Shown piece after piece: positions 19,631-28,420 of a stretch of 33,961 bases of DNA; position 1 is the first letter of the stretch; the number at the start of each line of letters is the position of its first letter. The DNA comes from an uncultured Clostridia bacterium. GTDB lineage: Bacteria; Bacillota; Clostridia; Oscillospirales; Acutalibacteraceae. Under the pieces are notes generated by a model. That model ran no database searches. It was given only the letters and a program-made list of their open reading frames with translations, and had not been told where the DNA came from. The DNA lies in contig CALWVB010000022.1 of the NCBI GenBank assembly GCA_944384895.1, positions 1 to 33,961 of the forward strand, written 5' to 3'. The position numbers and the translations under genes are program-made.

Positions 19631-19791
19631 GTATGATAGAGGTAAAAATATTTCCAATAATTCATATATAAATTGTATAGTATAACAAAATAATACATGA
19701 ATAAAACTGTTTTAATATAAAACAAAGTAAGTATTGAGAAAATTTATCTTAACAAAAAATAGAAAACAGATAAATACCATTGCCAGGCAGT

Positions 19792-19924
19792 GGGGCGCCT
19801 GCTTAGCGCATCTTTGATGCGCTTGGTGCAAAAATACTTTGTTCAGAAAGTATAAGATTATATTAATTTAAAAGTATTTTTGCATATTGCAACCATATAA
19901 AATATGGTTGCTAGCAGGCGCCCC
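19792..19924 (+). repeat. Cloverleaf palindromic element CLE7 (short form)
   Basis: 133 bp. Outer stem GGGGCGCCTGCT with AGCAGGCGCCCC. First hairpin AGCGCATC/GATGCGCT. Inner arm TGCAAAAATACTTT/AAAGTATTTTTGCA. Last hairpin GCAACCATAT/ATATGGTTGC. Sister of CLE5. It lies between the divergent ilv and gls24-like promoters. The rest of this gap, 19925-20172, is very AT-rich with nothing recognised. Confidence 0.9.
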
Positions 19925-20172
19925 ATTTTAACGTTACGGAACCGGAAATGTTTTATATTATTTTAATCTATAAGGGTTTTATATTAATTTTTAATAAGGT
20001 TTATGAGATATTTTGTAATGTTATAATTTAGGATAATACGGTTTTGTTAATATATTAATTATAATAAAAATTTGTAAATTAATAAAAAATCATAAAGCCT
20101 GAATATATGCATAAAATATATTATAAGTTATAGAATTAAGTTTTTTAAACAATATAATATTATTATATCCGC

Positions 20173-20200
20173 TTGCAATTTTTTAGAATTTTGGTAAAAT
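20173..20200 (+). promoter_or_regulatory. Promoter of the gls24-fakA unit
   Basis: TTGCAA (20173-20178), a 16-bp spacer and TAAAAT (20195-20200) preceded by TGG, an extended -10. A TATAAT further on, near 20206, is an alternative. Confidence 0.55.
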
Positions 20201-20318
20201 ATATTGTATAATATTATAGAAAGAAATGTAAAATTTTTTAAAGAATATAAAAATTGCTTTATTAATATATTTTTCTATGATATTATTTGCAAGGCGGACA
20301 GGGAGGATTCATAATAAA

Positions 20319-20672
20319 ATGATAAAACTGCAAAATCCGCTGGGCATTATAGAAATTTCTGAGGAATATATTGCAAAATTAATTTCAAATACCGCGGCTT
20401 GCTGTTATGGAGTTTTAGAAATACCTAATATTAAACCATCGCAGGAATTAAACTGTGATATTTTTAAAGATGGTTATAAAGGTAAATGCGTAAAGGTAAC
20501 AGCAAATGATGATAAACTTATCATAGATTTGCATATTATTGTTATTTATGGTATTAATATAGCAGCAACAGTCAAAAGCGTTATAAATAAAATACGGTTT
20601 GTATTAAAAGAATGCACAGGAATGAATGTCGGCATGGTAAAAGTTTATGTCGATGGCATGAGATCAGAATAA
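20319..20672 (+). CDS. Asp23/Gls24 family envelope stress protein
   Basis: A 117-residue Asp23/Gls24 (YloU-like) protein with the family pattern: GIIEISEEYIAKLISNTAACCYGVLEI at the start, the central strand IDLHIIVIYGINIAATVKSVINKIRFVLKE, and the ending VGMVKVYVDGM. The role of YloU proteins is not settled; they are commonly encoded just before the fatty-acid kinase FakA, as here. The start MIKLQNPLG follows GGGAGG about 12 bp away; an ATG 42 bp upstream lacks a ribosome-binding site and homologous residues. fakA begins 55 bp later on the same strand, so they form one operon. Confidence 0.9.
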   Translation: MIKLQNPLGIIEISEEYIAKLISNTAACCYGVLEIPNIKPSQELNCDIFKDGYKGKCVKVTANDDKLIIDLHIIVIYGINIAATVKSVINKIRFVLKECTGMNVGMVKVYVDGMRSE

Positions 20673-20727
20673 TTTGAACTGTTTATATAAATATAGCAAC
20701 AGTTTAACATCAAGGGAGTTGTTATAA

Positions 20728-22389
20728 TTGATTCAGGGAAATATGCTGCGCGACGCTATAATCTCAGCAGCTAACAGCATTGCTAATAACCGCAAGGCTG
20801 TAGATGATTTAAATATTTTCCCGGTTCCAGATGGGGATACTGGTACAAATATGTCGATGACAGTTGGCGCGGCTTCAAAAGAACTCGCGCATTTTAATAT
20901 TGATGAAGTGGGTGAAGTAGCATCCTGTGCTGCTTCTGCAATGCTCAGGGGAGCAAGAGGAAATTCTGGAGTTATAACCTCCCTTTTATTTAGAGGTTTT
21001 GCTAAAGGATTAAAAGATAAAAATTTTGCAACCGGCGAAGATTTGGCTAATGCTATGACTCTTGGAGTAGAAGCTGCATATAAAGCTGTTATGAAGCCTA
21101 CAGAGGGAACAATTTTAACTGTAGCAAGGATAGCAGCAGAAAAAGGCCGTGCATCAGCCGCAGCCGGAGCGGATGCTGTTGAAGTATGGAACGCTATGTG
21201 TAAAGGCGCTGAAGAAGCTTTAGAAATGACTCCGGAATTATTACCGGTATTAAAGAAAGTCGGCGTTGTTGATGCAGGCGGTAAAGGCTTAACGCTTATC
21301 ATGAACGGTATGAAATCTGTTTTTGAAAATGGCGTTATTGTAAAAAGCCAGACAGATGATAATAAACAAACGGAAGAAGATTTTATAGCTGTAACGCAAA
21401 AAAATGCAGCAGCTGAATATGAAGGCGAAATCACATTTACTTATTGTACTGAATTTATTATAGAAAGGGATCAAAAAATAGAAAAAGATCCTCTTGATTT
21501 GCGTAAATATCTTGAAAGCATAGGCGATTCAGTTGTTGTAGTAGATGATGAAGAAATTATAAAAGTTCATGTGCATACTGATAATCCAGGTAATGCTATC
21601 CAGCATGGCCTTGAATATGGTATGATGATATCAAGTAAAATTGAAAATATGCGTAAACAGCATGAACAGGCTAAAAAAGATGCTGGTATTGTTGACAATG
21701 AACCGGAAGAAGATTATGCTGAGCCGGTTGAAGATATAGGATTTGTATCTGTTGCAGCTGGTAACGGTGTTAAAGATTTATTCCGTGATTTAGGTGTAAA
21801 TCAAATTGTTTCCGGCGGTCAGACTATGAATCCATCAACTGAAGATATTTTAAAGGCTGTATTAAAAGTACCAGCAAAAACTGTATATGTTCTGCCTAAT
21901 AATAAAAATATAATAATGGCGGCTGAACAGGTTATCCCTCTTGCTGACCGTAAAGTTATTGTTGTGCCTACAAGGACTATACCTCAAGGTATTTCTTCTA
22001 TGATGGCATATGATCCGGATGCCTCAGATGAAGAAAATCTTATGAGTATGGTTAAAGCCGCTGATAATGTATCAACCGGTATGATTACCTTTGCTGCAAG
22101 AGATTCTGAATTTGACGGCCATAAAATAAAACAAAATGAAATTATGGCGCTTGATAACGGTAAATTAGTATTTACTGAAAAATCACCTGTAAAAGCAGCT
22201 ATTAAGCTTATAAGAAGCCTTACTAAAAAGGATACTCAGTTTATTACTATCCTTTATGGTGAAGGAATAACAAAAGAGCAGGCTAATGAACTTTACCGTA
22301 ATATTTCTTCAAAAGTATCAAATGATGTGGAAATTACTATGGTAAACGGTGGCCAGCCGGTATATTATTTTATAATTTCTGTAGAATAA
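20728..22389 (+). CDS. fakA: Fatty acid kinase FakA-like (DAK2/DegV-type, YloV)
   Basis: A 553-residue protein with an N-terminal DhaL-type kinase domain (about 1-200, nucleotide site NIFPVPDGDTGTN at 29-41 and RGARGNSGVI near 74) and C-terminal FakA domains (from about 225, with VHVHTDNPGNAI and later VSGGQTMNPSTEDIL). FakA phosphorylates fatty acids held by a FakB (DegV) protein, letting the cell use exogenous fatty acids. No fakB is seen in this window. The start is TTG at 20728, ten bases after GGGAG; the first ATG is 15 bp further and poorly spaced. It follows the Gls24-like gene and is followed by a hairpin before recG. Confidence 0.92.
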   Translation: MIQGNMLRDAIISAANSIANNRKAVDDLNIFPVPDGDTGTNMSMTVGAASKELAHFNIDEVGEVASCAASAMLRGARGNSGVITSLLFRGFAKGLKDKNFATGEDLANAMTLGVEAAYKAVMKPTEGTILTVARIAAEKGRASAAAGADAVEVWNAMCKGAEEALEMTPELLPVLKKVGVVDAGGKGLTLIMNGMKSVFENGVIVKSQTDDNKQTEEDFIAVTQKNAAAEYEGEITFTYCTEFIIERDQKIEKDPLDLRKYLESIGDSVVVVDDEEIIKVHVHTDNPGNAIQHGLEYGMMISSKIENMRKQHEQAKKDAGIVDNEPEEDYAEPVEDIGFVSVAAGNGVKDLFRDLGVNQIVSGGQTMNPSTEDILKAVLKVPAKTVYVLPNNKNIIMAAEQVIPLADRKVIVVPTRTIPQGISSMMAYDPDASDEENLMSMVKAADNVSTGMITFAARDSEFDGHKIKQNEIMALDNGKLVFTEKSPVKAAIKLIRSLTKKDTQFITILYGEGITKEQANELYRNISSKVSNDVEITMVNGGQPVYYFIISVE

Positions 22390-22420
22390 TAATTTGTTTT
22401 AATTTAGGATTATTTTTAAG

Positions 22421-22497
22421 GAGCGGTTTTTTAGGGAAATGTATTGTGAATCTATTTTTGCAATACGAAGTTTTCCTTATTAATCGCTCTTTTGTTA
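22421..22497 (+). terminator. Long hairpin between fakA and recG
   Basis: An interrupted hairpin: GAGCG (22421-22425) with CGCTC (22485-22489), AGGGAAA with TTTTCCT, and GTATTG with CAATAC, followed by a short T-rich stretch. It probably attenuates or ends the gls24-fakA transcript. Confidence 0.55.
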
Positions 22498-22502
22498 TGA
22501 TT

Positions 22503-22511
22503 TGTTATAAT
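22503..22511 (+). promoter_or_regulatory. Extended -10 promoter of recG
   Basis: TGTTATAAT about 39 bp upstream of the recG initiation region. The -35 is weak. Confidence 0.5.
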
Positions 22512-22549
22512 ATAAAAATTTAAAATTATAAATAGAGGAGGTGTAAAAA

Positions 22550-24592
22550 ATATATAATCTTTTAGATAATGATATAAAATATATAAAAGGTGTAGGTCCT
22601 AAAAGAGCTGAACTTTTAAATAAATTAGGGATATATACAGTCAGGGATATTTTAAAATATTATCCGCGGAATTATGAAGACTGGTCCAATCCGGTTTTAT
22701 TAAAAGATACAGATTCGGAAACAAAATACTGTATAAAAGCTTTTGCCGTTAGTAACCCTAAAAGGCATATTATCAGAAGAGGTATGATATTATTTAAGTT
22801 TAGGGCAAGTGACGGAGAAAATTTAATGGATATTACTATATTTAATAGTAAATACCAGGCGGAAAAAATTAAAATTGGAAAAGAATATTTATTTTATGGT
22901 AAGGTTGATAAAAAAGGACGTTTATATGAAATGTCAGCGCCGGAAATAGAATATGCTGATAATAATGAAAGAATAAGGCCGATTTATTCACAAACAGCAG
23001 GGTTATCAACTAAGATTATAGAAAAAACATTAGCTCAAATATTAAGTGATAAAGAATTTGTATTAACAGATATATTACCACAGGCTTTACGGGAAAAATA
23101 TAAGCTGTGTTCTATAAAATATGCACTTAAAAATATACATTTTCCTCAGTCGGATGACGCATTAAAAACAGCTCGGAAAAGATTAGTTTTTGATGAATTG
23201 TTTATATTTCAAATAGCAATGAAAAAATTACGGCACAGAGTAAAAAGAGATACATCTGCTGTAATAAAACAAAATTATTCATCAGAATTTTTTAATATGC
23301 TGCCGTTTAAACCTACAAATGCACAAATAAGAGCGGTAAATGATTGTATTAACGATATGTCCTGTCCAAATCCTATGAGCCGGCTTTTACAAGGAGATGT
23401 AGGTTCAGGTAAAACTGCGGTTGCAGCTGCAATATGCTATAATGCGGCAAAAAATGGATTCCAGTCAGCTTTAATGGCGCCAACTGAAATATTAGCAGTA
23501 CAGCATTATGATTCATTATCGCAGTTATTAACACCAGCCGGGATAAAAACAGCATTGCTTACAGGATCAACAACAGCGGCTGATAAAAGGGATATACGTC
23601 AGGGATTGGCTGATGGAAGTATACAATTTGTTGTAGGGACGCATGCATTATTACAGGAAAATGTTATATTTAAAGCATTAGGTTTAGTTGTAACCGATGA
23701 ACAACATAGATTCGGTGTATCACAAAGAGCATGTTTAGCTGGAAAAGGTATTAATCCGCATTTATTAGTTATGTCGGCAACACCTATCCCGAGAACACTT
23801 GCTTTAATTATATACGGTGATCTTGATATATCGGTTTTGGATGAATTACCGCCGGGCAGACAAATAATAGAAACATACCGTATTGACAGCGGTAAAAGGC
23901 AAAGAGCTTATAATTTTATAAAAAAACATCTTGATATGGGTAGACAAGCTTATATAGTATGTCCGTTAGTTGAACAAAATCAAAGCGAATTAACAGCAGC
24001 TACAGTATATGCTGATGAAATATCGCAAAAATATTTCACAAATTATAATGTAGGGCTTTTATATGGTAAAATGAAACCATCACAAAAAGAAGCGGTTATG
24101 AAAGATTTTGCTGAGGGGAAAATACAGTTGTTAGTATCAACGACAGTAATAGAAGTTGGTATAGATGTACCAAATGCAGTTATTATGCTTATAGAAAATG
24201 CTGAACGGTTTGGTTTATCACAGCTTCATCAGTTAAGAGGCCGTGTCGGAAGAGGAAAATATAAATCATATTGTATATTGGTATCAGATGCAAAAGGCGA
24301 TATAGCAAAGAAGCGGCTTAATGTTATGTGCGCTACTAATAATGGATTTATAATAGCTGATGAAGATTTAAAACTGCGTGGCCCAGGCGACTTTTTTGGC
24401 AGCAGGCAGCATGGCTTGCCTAATCTTAATATTGCTGATTTACATGGCGATATGGATATATTAAAGCTTGCGCAGGATGCAGCTGCTCAATTATTGGAAA
24501 ATGATCCTGAACTTATGGATAATGATAATCGTTTTATAAAGGCAGAGACAGAAAAAATATTTGAAGATATTGGTGAATATGGTCTTAACTAG
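22550..24592 (+). CDS. recG: ATP-dependent DNA helicase RecG, apparent AUA start
   Basis: RecG remodels stalled replication forks and Holliday junctions. From codon 22550 the frame gives 680 residues, the normal length. It opens with YNLLDNDIKYIKGVGPKRAE, the usual RecG N-terminus, followed by the wedge domain, Walker A GDVGSGKT, the DEQH box, SATPIPRT and the C-terminal HQLRGRVGRG. An in-frame TAA lies at 22544. Between it and ATG 22784 there is no ATG, GTG or TTG. GGAGG (22537-22541) sits 8 bp before an ATA codon at 22550, the position expected of a start. Starting at 22784 would delete 78 conserved residues. So initiation at AUA, or an ATG-to-ATA change, is inferred. Confidence 0.9.
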   Translation: MYNLLDNDIKYIKGVGPKRAELLNKLGIYTVRDILKYYPRNYEDWSNPVLLKDTDSETKYCIKAFAVSNPKRHIIRRGMILFKFRASDGENLMDITIFNSKYQAEKIKIGKEYLFYGKVDKKGRLYEMSAPEIEYADNNERIRPIYSQTAGLSTKIIEKTLAQILSDKEFVLTDILPQALREKYKLCSIKYALKNIHFPQSDDALKTARKRLVFDELFIFQIAMKKLRHRVKRDTSAVIKQNYSSEFFNMLPFKPTNAQIRAVNDCINDMSCPNPMSRLLQGDVGSGKTAVAAAICYNAAKNGFQSALMAPTEILAVQHYDSLSQLLTPAGIKTALLTGSTTAADKRDIRQGLADGSIQFVVGTHALLQENVIFKALGLVVTDEQHRFGVSQRACLAGKGINPHLLVMSATPIPRTLALIIYGDLDISVLDELPPGRQIIETYRIDSGKRQRAYNFIKKHLDMGRQAYIVCPLVEQNQSELTAATVYADEISQKYFTNYNVGLLYGKMKPSQKEAVMKDFAEGKIQLLVSTTVIEVGIDVPNAVIMLIENAERFGLSQLHQLRGRVGRGKYKSYCILVSDAKGDIAKKRLNVMCATNNGFIIADEDLKLRGPGDFFGSRQHGLPNLNIADLHGDMDILKLAQDAAAQLLENDPELMDNDNRFIKAETEKIFEDIGEYGLN

Positions 24593-24605
24593 TATAAATA
24601 TGCTG

Positions 24606-24634
24606 TTGAAAAAATATATGGACTAATATATAAT
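24606..24634 (+). promoter_or_regulatory. Sigma-A promoter of the glycosyltransferase gene
   Basis: TTGAAA (24606-24611), a 17-bp spacer and TATAAT (24629-24634), 37 bp upstream of the ATG. Confidence 0.78.
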
Positions 24635-24671
24635 ATTCAGGATAAAATGTTAATTTTATGGAGACGACATA

Positions 24672-25406
24672 ATGCAGAAATATTTTGAAAAATTATATCG
24701 AGAAAATAGTACGGAATTTTATAAAGTAGTATGTAAAGATCTTCAAAACAGCCAAAAAGCATTTATTATTACTGCTAATCCAGAAACATTTATGATGGGG
24801 CAGGAAAATAAAAATTTTGGTAAAGTATTAGAAAGCAAAAATACAATTATTATCCCAGATGGTATTGGTATCGTTAAAGCTGCAAACAGTTTGGGTATAC
24901 CTTTAACTGAACGTATAACAGGCGTTGATTTAGTATCTTATTTATTAAATCAGGCAAATCAAATGAAAAAAAGTATTTTTCTTTATGGTGCTAAAAATGA
25001 AGTGCTTACAACTTTTATTAATAAAATAAAGCTTGAGTATCCGGATATTAATATAAGCGGCTATTATGACGGTTATAGTTCAAAAGATGACGATGTTATG
25101 GAAGATATGCTTAAATTAAAACCAGATATTATTTTAGTTGCTTTAGGAATACCAAGACAAGAATTATTAATTAATAAATATTATGATAAAGCTCAAAAGG
25201 GTATATTTATCGGAGTAGGCGGTTCATTTGATGTATTAAGTGGCACAAAAAAACGCGCGCCTAAATTTTTTGTCAAATGTAATTTGGAATGGTTATACCG
25301 TATAGTAAAGGAACCTAGTAGAATAAAACGGTTTTATAGAAGCAATGTCAGGTTTATTAAAATAATACATAAGCTTAAAAAAAGCGGAGTTACATTTGAA
25401 AAATAA
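24672..25406 (+). CDS. WecG/TagA/CpsF family glycosyltransferase
   Basis: A 244-residue GT26-family enzyme. It adds a sugar (N-acetylmannosamine in TagA, N-acetylmannosaminuronate in WecG) to a lipid-linked sugar during wall teichoic acid or surface polysaccharide synthesis. Motifs seen are TANPE (34-38), the catalytic-type aspartate in PDGIG (Asp63), ERITGVDL (80-87), the SGYYDGY segment and GGSFDVLSGTKKRAP. The C-terminal tail NLEWLYRIVKEPSRIKRFYR is the part that targets TagA to the membrane. The ATG follows GGAGACGACATA. Its own promoter separates it from recG. No other surface-glycan gene is nearby, so the acceptor is unknown. Confidence 0.88.
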   Translation: MQKYFEKLYRENSTEFYKVVCKDLQNSQKAFIITANPETFMMGQENKNFGKVLESKNTIIIPDGIGIVKAANSLGIPLTERITGVDLVSYLLNQANQMKKSIFLYGAKNEVLTTFINKIKLEYPDINISGYYDGYSSKDDDVMEDMLKLKPDIILVALGIPRQELLINKYYDKAQKGIFIGVGGSFDVLSGTKKRAPKFFVKCNLEWLYRIVKEPSRIKRFYRSNVRFIKIIHKLKKSGVTFEK

Positions 25407-25502
25407 TTATATAATGAAATCTATAACTTATATCCTGTATTAAAATTATTTTTTATATTAAAAAATTAATCATAATTTTTATGTATATTTCGTATTTATT
25501 AT

Positions 25503-25511
25503 TGTTATAAT
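25503..25511 (+). promoter_or_regulatory. Extended -10 promoter of the small membrane peptide gene
   Basis: TGTTATAAT, 35 bp upstream of the ATG at 25547. Confidence 0.5.
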
Positions 25512-25546
25512 TAAATTGATAAGATTAATAACAGGATGTGATTTAT

Positions 25547-25696
25547 ATGATAGGCTGGATTGTAGGAATATCAACAGCTATAATAGCATTTGAGTTAATC
25601 ATGCTTTATTGTTGCTTTATCTTATCCGGACGTATAAGCGAATATGAAGATAGAGTATATAAAGAATATTGTGAAAGAATTAAGGAAAATATATAA
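25547..25696 (+). CDS. 49-residue single-pass membrane peptide
   Basis: A small open frame (MIGWIVGISTAIIAFELIML at its start) with one hydrophobic segment covering about residues 3-27, then a charged, tyrosine- and glutamate-rich cytoplasmic-type tail ending KENI. AGGATGTG lies about 8 bp before the ATG. An extended -10 promoter precedes it and a hairpin terminator starts 5 bp after its stop, so it forms a neat single-gene unit. That arrangement is the main reason to believe it is real. I recognise no family; possible roles include a membrane-protein partner or a small regulator. Confidence 0.6.
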   Translation: MIGWIVGISTAIIAFELIMLYCCFILSGRISEYEDRVYKEYCERIKENI

Positions 25697-25701
25697 ATAT
25701 A

Positions 25702-25735
25702 GGGAGTATAACAATTATGTTATACTCCCTAATTT
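25702..25735 (+). terminator. Terminator of the small peptide gene
   Basis: GGGAGTATAAC (25702-25712) pairs perfectly with GTTATACTCCC (25719-25729). The following TAATTTAATT is only moderately T-rich. Confidence 0.65.
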
Positions 25736-25970
25736 AATTGATTAAATAACTGCCAGCTATGCAGGCAGATACAGAGTTTATAAAATCCAACAGATATATT
25801 TAAAGTTAAGATAAGCCAGCACAACTAAAAATATCGTGAATATCTTTTTAGAAAAATATAAATAGTTTACAACATAAAAAGCGGAGATGTAAATACCATT
25901 ATAGTCTTGGCTGAAATAATATAAACCATGCAAAATAGAAAAGATAGTATAAAAGCATCGTTAAAAGGGA
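25736..25970. other. Gene-free gap before CLE8
   Basis: About 235 bp, AT-rich, no open frame of note. A small hairpin CTGCC/GGCAG lies near 25750-25768. Nothing else is recognised. Confidence 0.5.
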
Positions 25971-26145
25971 GGGGGGCGCCCGCGAAGCGCGTCTAAAGAC
26001 GCGCTGGTGCGCAAAATAATATATAAATATATGCCTTAGTAAAAAAGGGGAACTAATATTTCTTAAAATTACCAGGCATATTTATACAGCGTATTATTTT
26101 GCGCAAAGCGGCCATATAAAATATGGCCGCGCGCGGGCGCCCCCC
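25971..26145 (+). repeat. Cloverleaf palindromic element CLE8
   Basis: 175 bp, the longest copy. Outer stem GGGGGGCGCCCGCG with its complement. The first hairpin is AGCGCGTC/GACGCGCT: an A-T pair of the usual AGCGCATC has become G-C on both arms. The inner arm GCGCAAAATAATA/TATTATTTTGCGC extends further with TATAAATATATGCC/GGCATATTTATA. The last hairpin GCGGCCATAT/ATATGGCCGC is changed on both arms from GCAACC. It lies between the small peptide gene and the end of rnfB. Confidence 0.92.
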
Positions 26146-26238
26146 TTTTTAAGGGTAACTCAGTTGAATATATTTTAATTATACAAAACATTTACTTTGG
26201 CTGCTTATTGATGATTATATAATTTACATTAATATAGT

Positions 26239-27051
26239 TTATGCATTCTGCAGCTGCTTTATTTTTAAAAGATCAATACAATTTGATGGACAAACGCTAA
26301 CGCAGTCGCCGCATCCAATGCATTTATCAGAATCAATATGAGCGACAAAATTTGATACTTTTATAGCATCATGAGTACAAGTTTTCTCGCATCTCATACA
26401 ACCAATACAACCGGCTGAACATTGTTTGCGTGTTTGGCCGCCTTTATCTTTATTGGAACAAAATACTACAGCAGGACTATCACCGAAAACTATATCAATA
26501 AGATTTTTTGGACATCTTGGAACGCATTGTCCACATGCAATACAAGATGAAGCATTAATGACAGCAACGCCGTTGCATATACTGATAGCATTATTAGGAC
26601 ATGCTTTAATACAATCGCCCAAACCTAAGCAGCCGTATGAACATTTACCATCGCCGCTGTATATCATATTGATTGCAGCACACGATTTTACACCGTCATA
26701 TTTATAAGTTTTACCTGTTTTATCACATGTACCGTTACATTTTACAACAGCTGTCTTTGCTTTTATTTCACCGGCTGCTACTCCTAATATAGCTGCGATA
26801 TCATTTGCACATGCAGCACCTCCAGGTGAACATAAACCGTTTTTGGCAGTACCGTCAGCTAAAGCTTTAGCATACCCATCACAGCCGGAATAACCGCATG
26901 CACCGCAATTAGCGCCCGGCAATACATCACGTACAGCCATAGCTTTTTCATCAACTGGAACCGCCATAATAATTGAAGCTACTGATAATCCTATACCAGC
27001 TATTAATCCGATTACCGCTACAACTAAAACAGGGATAAGTATAGCACTCAT
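26239..27051 (-). CDS. rnfB: Rnf complex iron-sulfur subunit RnfB
   Basis: A 270-residue subunit with an N-terminal membrane helix (about 3-30), then the RnfB-specific cluster C49-x2-C52-x4-C57-x16-C74. Four ferredoxin-type cysteine groups follow near 137-151, 170-180, 211-225 and 244-254 (CIACGQCVPRCP, CIGCGDCVSVCP). It is the likely entry point for electrons from reduced ferredoxin. Clostridial RnfB proteins carry more clusters than the gammaproteobacterial form, as here. GGAGGAATTTTATTTT precedes the ATG. It is the last gene of the operon; no clear terminator is seen before CLE8, whose strong structure might serve as a 3' end. Confidence 0.95.
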   Translation of the reverse strand: MSAILIPVLVVAVIGLIAGIGLSVASIIMAVPVDEKAMAVRDVLPGANCGACGYSGCDGYAKALADGTAKNGLCSPGGAACANDIAAILGVAAGEIKAKTAVVKCNGTCDKTGKTYKYDGVKSCAAINMIYSGDGKCSYGCLGLGDCIKACPNNAISICNGVAVINASSCIACGQCVPRCPKNLIDIVFGDSPAVVFCSNKDKGGQTRKQCSAGCIGCMRCEKTCTHDAIKVSNFVAHIDSDKCIGCGDCVSVCPSNCIDLLKIKQLQNA

Positions 27052-27076
27052 AAAATAAAATTCCTCCTTCCCTGAT

Positions 27077-27673
27077 TTAAGCGCCTAACCCGGCAAAGCC
27101 GAGGAAAGCAACTGATACAAGCGATGCAGCTATTAATGTAGAAGGCAGGCCTTTTAATGATTCAGGGATATCAGCTTGATCAAGACGTGAACGTACTCCG
27201 GCAAATATAACCATAGCAAGCATAAATCCAACGCCGCCGCCGAATGTATTAACAAGAGATTCTATGAATGTCATAGCACGGCCATCTTCAACAGTTTTTG
27301 TAAAGTTAAGAAGAGTAACGCCTAATACTGCACAGTTTGTAGTGATAAGCGGAAGATATATACCAAGTGAATTATAAAGCGAAGGAATATATTTTTTTAA
27401 TACTATTTCAACCAATTGTACTAAAGCGGCAATTACTAAAATAAATACAATTGTTTGCAAATATGATAAATCATATTTATCTAAGATATATACCTGTATA
27501 GGCCAGGTAACAGCAGTTGCCATAAGCATGACAAATATAACGGCAGCGCTCATACCAACAGCTGTATTTAATTTTTTTGATACGCCGAGAAATGGACAGA
27601 TACCAAGGAATTTACTTAATACAAAGTTATCTGTAAGCACTGCGGCGATAAATATAGTTATAATTGTTGACAT
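27077..27673 (-). CDS. rnfA: Rnf complex membrane subunit RnfA
   Basis: A 198-residue integral membrane protein with about six hydrophobic helices. It includes the family motifs NFVLSKFLGICPFLGVSKK near the start and SLGIYLPLITTNCAVLGVTLLN in the middle, whose cysteines in RnfA and RnfE hold a shared intramembrane iron-sulfur site in solved complexes. Its ATG overlaps the rnfE stop codon by one base (TAATG), showing translational coupling. rnfB follows 25 bp later. Confidence 0.95.
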   Translation of the reverse strand: MSTIITIFIAAVLTDNFVLSKFLGICPFLGVSKKLNTAVGMSAAVIFVMLMATAVTWPIQVYILDKYDLSYLQTIVFILVIAALVQLVEIVLKKYIPSLYNSLGIYLPLITTNCAVLGVTLLNFTKTVEDGRAMTFIESLVNTFGGGVGFMLAMVIFAGVRSRLDQADIPESLKGLPSTLIAASLVSVAFLGFAGLGA

Positions 27674-28419
27674 TATTTACCGCCTCCTTTTTTACTATCC
27701 GCATTATTTACAGATGGTACTAATGGTTTATCTTCAGATTTTATTTCACATACAGGTTGTTCATTTGTATTGGAAGCTGTAGCGCAGTTTTCTGCCATAG
27801 GGCATCCGGCGCATCCAAGCTTTGCTTTTTTACCGTCGCCTGCTAATTTATTAGCAATAGCTACTAATATACCGAATACAAAGAATCCTCCAGGAGGAAG
27901 TATCATAATTATCATAGGATCAATTACTCCTTGAGTTATAGGCAATCCAAACCATGTGCCTGAACCAAGTATTTCACGGATACTGCCCATAGCTAAAAGC
28001 GCGGCTGTAAATCCTATACCCATGCCTATTGCATCCAATATGGATGGCAATACCTTGTTTTTTGAAGCAAACATTTCTGCTCTTCCTAATATTATACAGT
28101 TAACAACTATTAAAGGAAGATATATGCCTAAAGATTCATCAATTTGCGGAGCATAAGCCTGAACAAGCATTTGTACTAAAGTAACAAATCCAGCAATAAT
28201 CGTAATATATGCAGGAATTCTTACTTTACCAGGAATGATATTTCTTGTGAGGGATATAACGATATTAGACCCTAAAAGTACAAATGTAGCAGCAGCGCCC
28301 ATACCAATAGCGTTAGAAGCCATAGTAGTAACTGCAAGGGTAGGACATGTACCAAGAACTAAACGCAAAACAGGGTTTTCTTTAATAATACCATTTGTAA
28401 GTGTTTTAAGAGCGCTCAT
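27673..28419 (-). CDS. rnfE: Rnf complex membrane subunit RnfE with Cys-rich tail
   Basis: A 248-residue membrane subunit homologous to RnfA, with NPVLRLVLGTCPTLAVTT (15-32) and ESLGIYLPLIVVNCIILGRAE (95-115). About 190 residues make up the six-helix core. The remaining 55 form a hydrophilic C-terminal tail with four cysteines (203, 206, 212, 224; LGCAGCPMAENC) and a low-complexity charged end. The tail is not needed for the core fold and could bind an extra metal or cluster. It starts one base after the rnfG stop and is coupled to rnfA. Confidence 0.94.
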   Translation of the reverse strand: MSALKTLTNGIIKENPVLRLVLGTCPTLAVTTMASNAIGMGAAATFVLLGSNIVISLTRNIIPGKVRIPAYITIIAGFVTLVQMLVQAYAPQIDESLGIYLPLIVVNCIILGRAEMFASKNKVLPSILDAIGMGIGFTAALLAMGSIREILGSGTWFGLPITQGVIDPMIIMILPPGGFFVFGILVAIANKLAGDGKKAKLGCAGCPMAENCATASNTNEQPVCEIKSEDKPLVPSVNNADSKKGGGK

Positions 28420-28420
28420 A

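Noticed and set aside
20733-21434. Long minus-strand frame of 233 codons inside fakA
   Set aside because: It is antisense to a clearly recognised gene, has a composition typical of a shadow frame and no ribosome-binding site.
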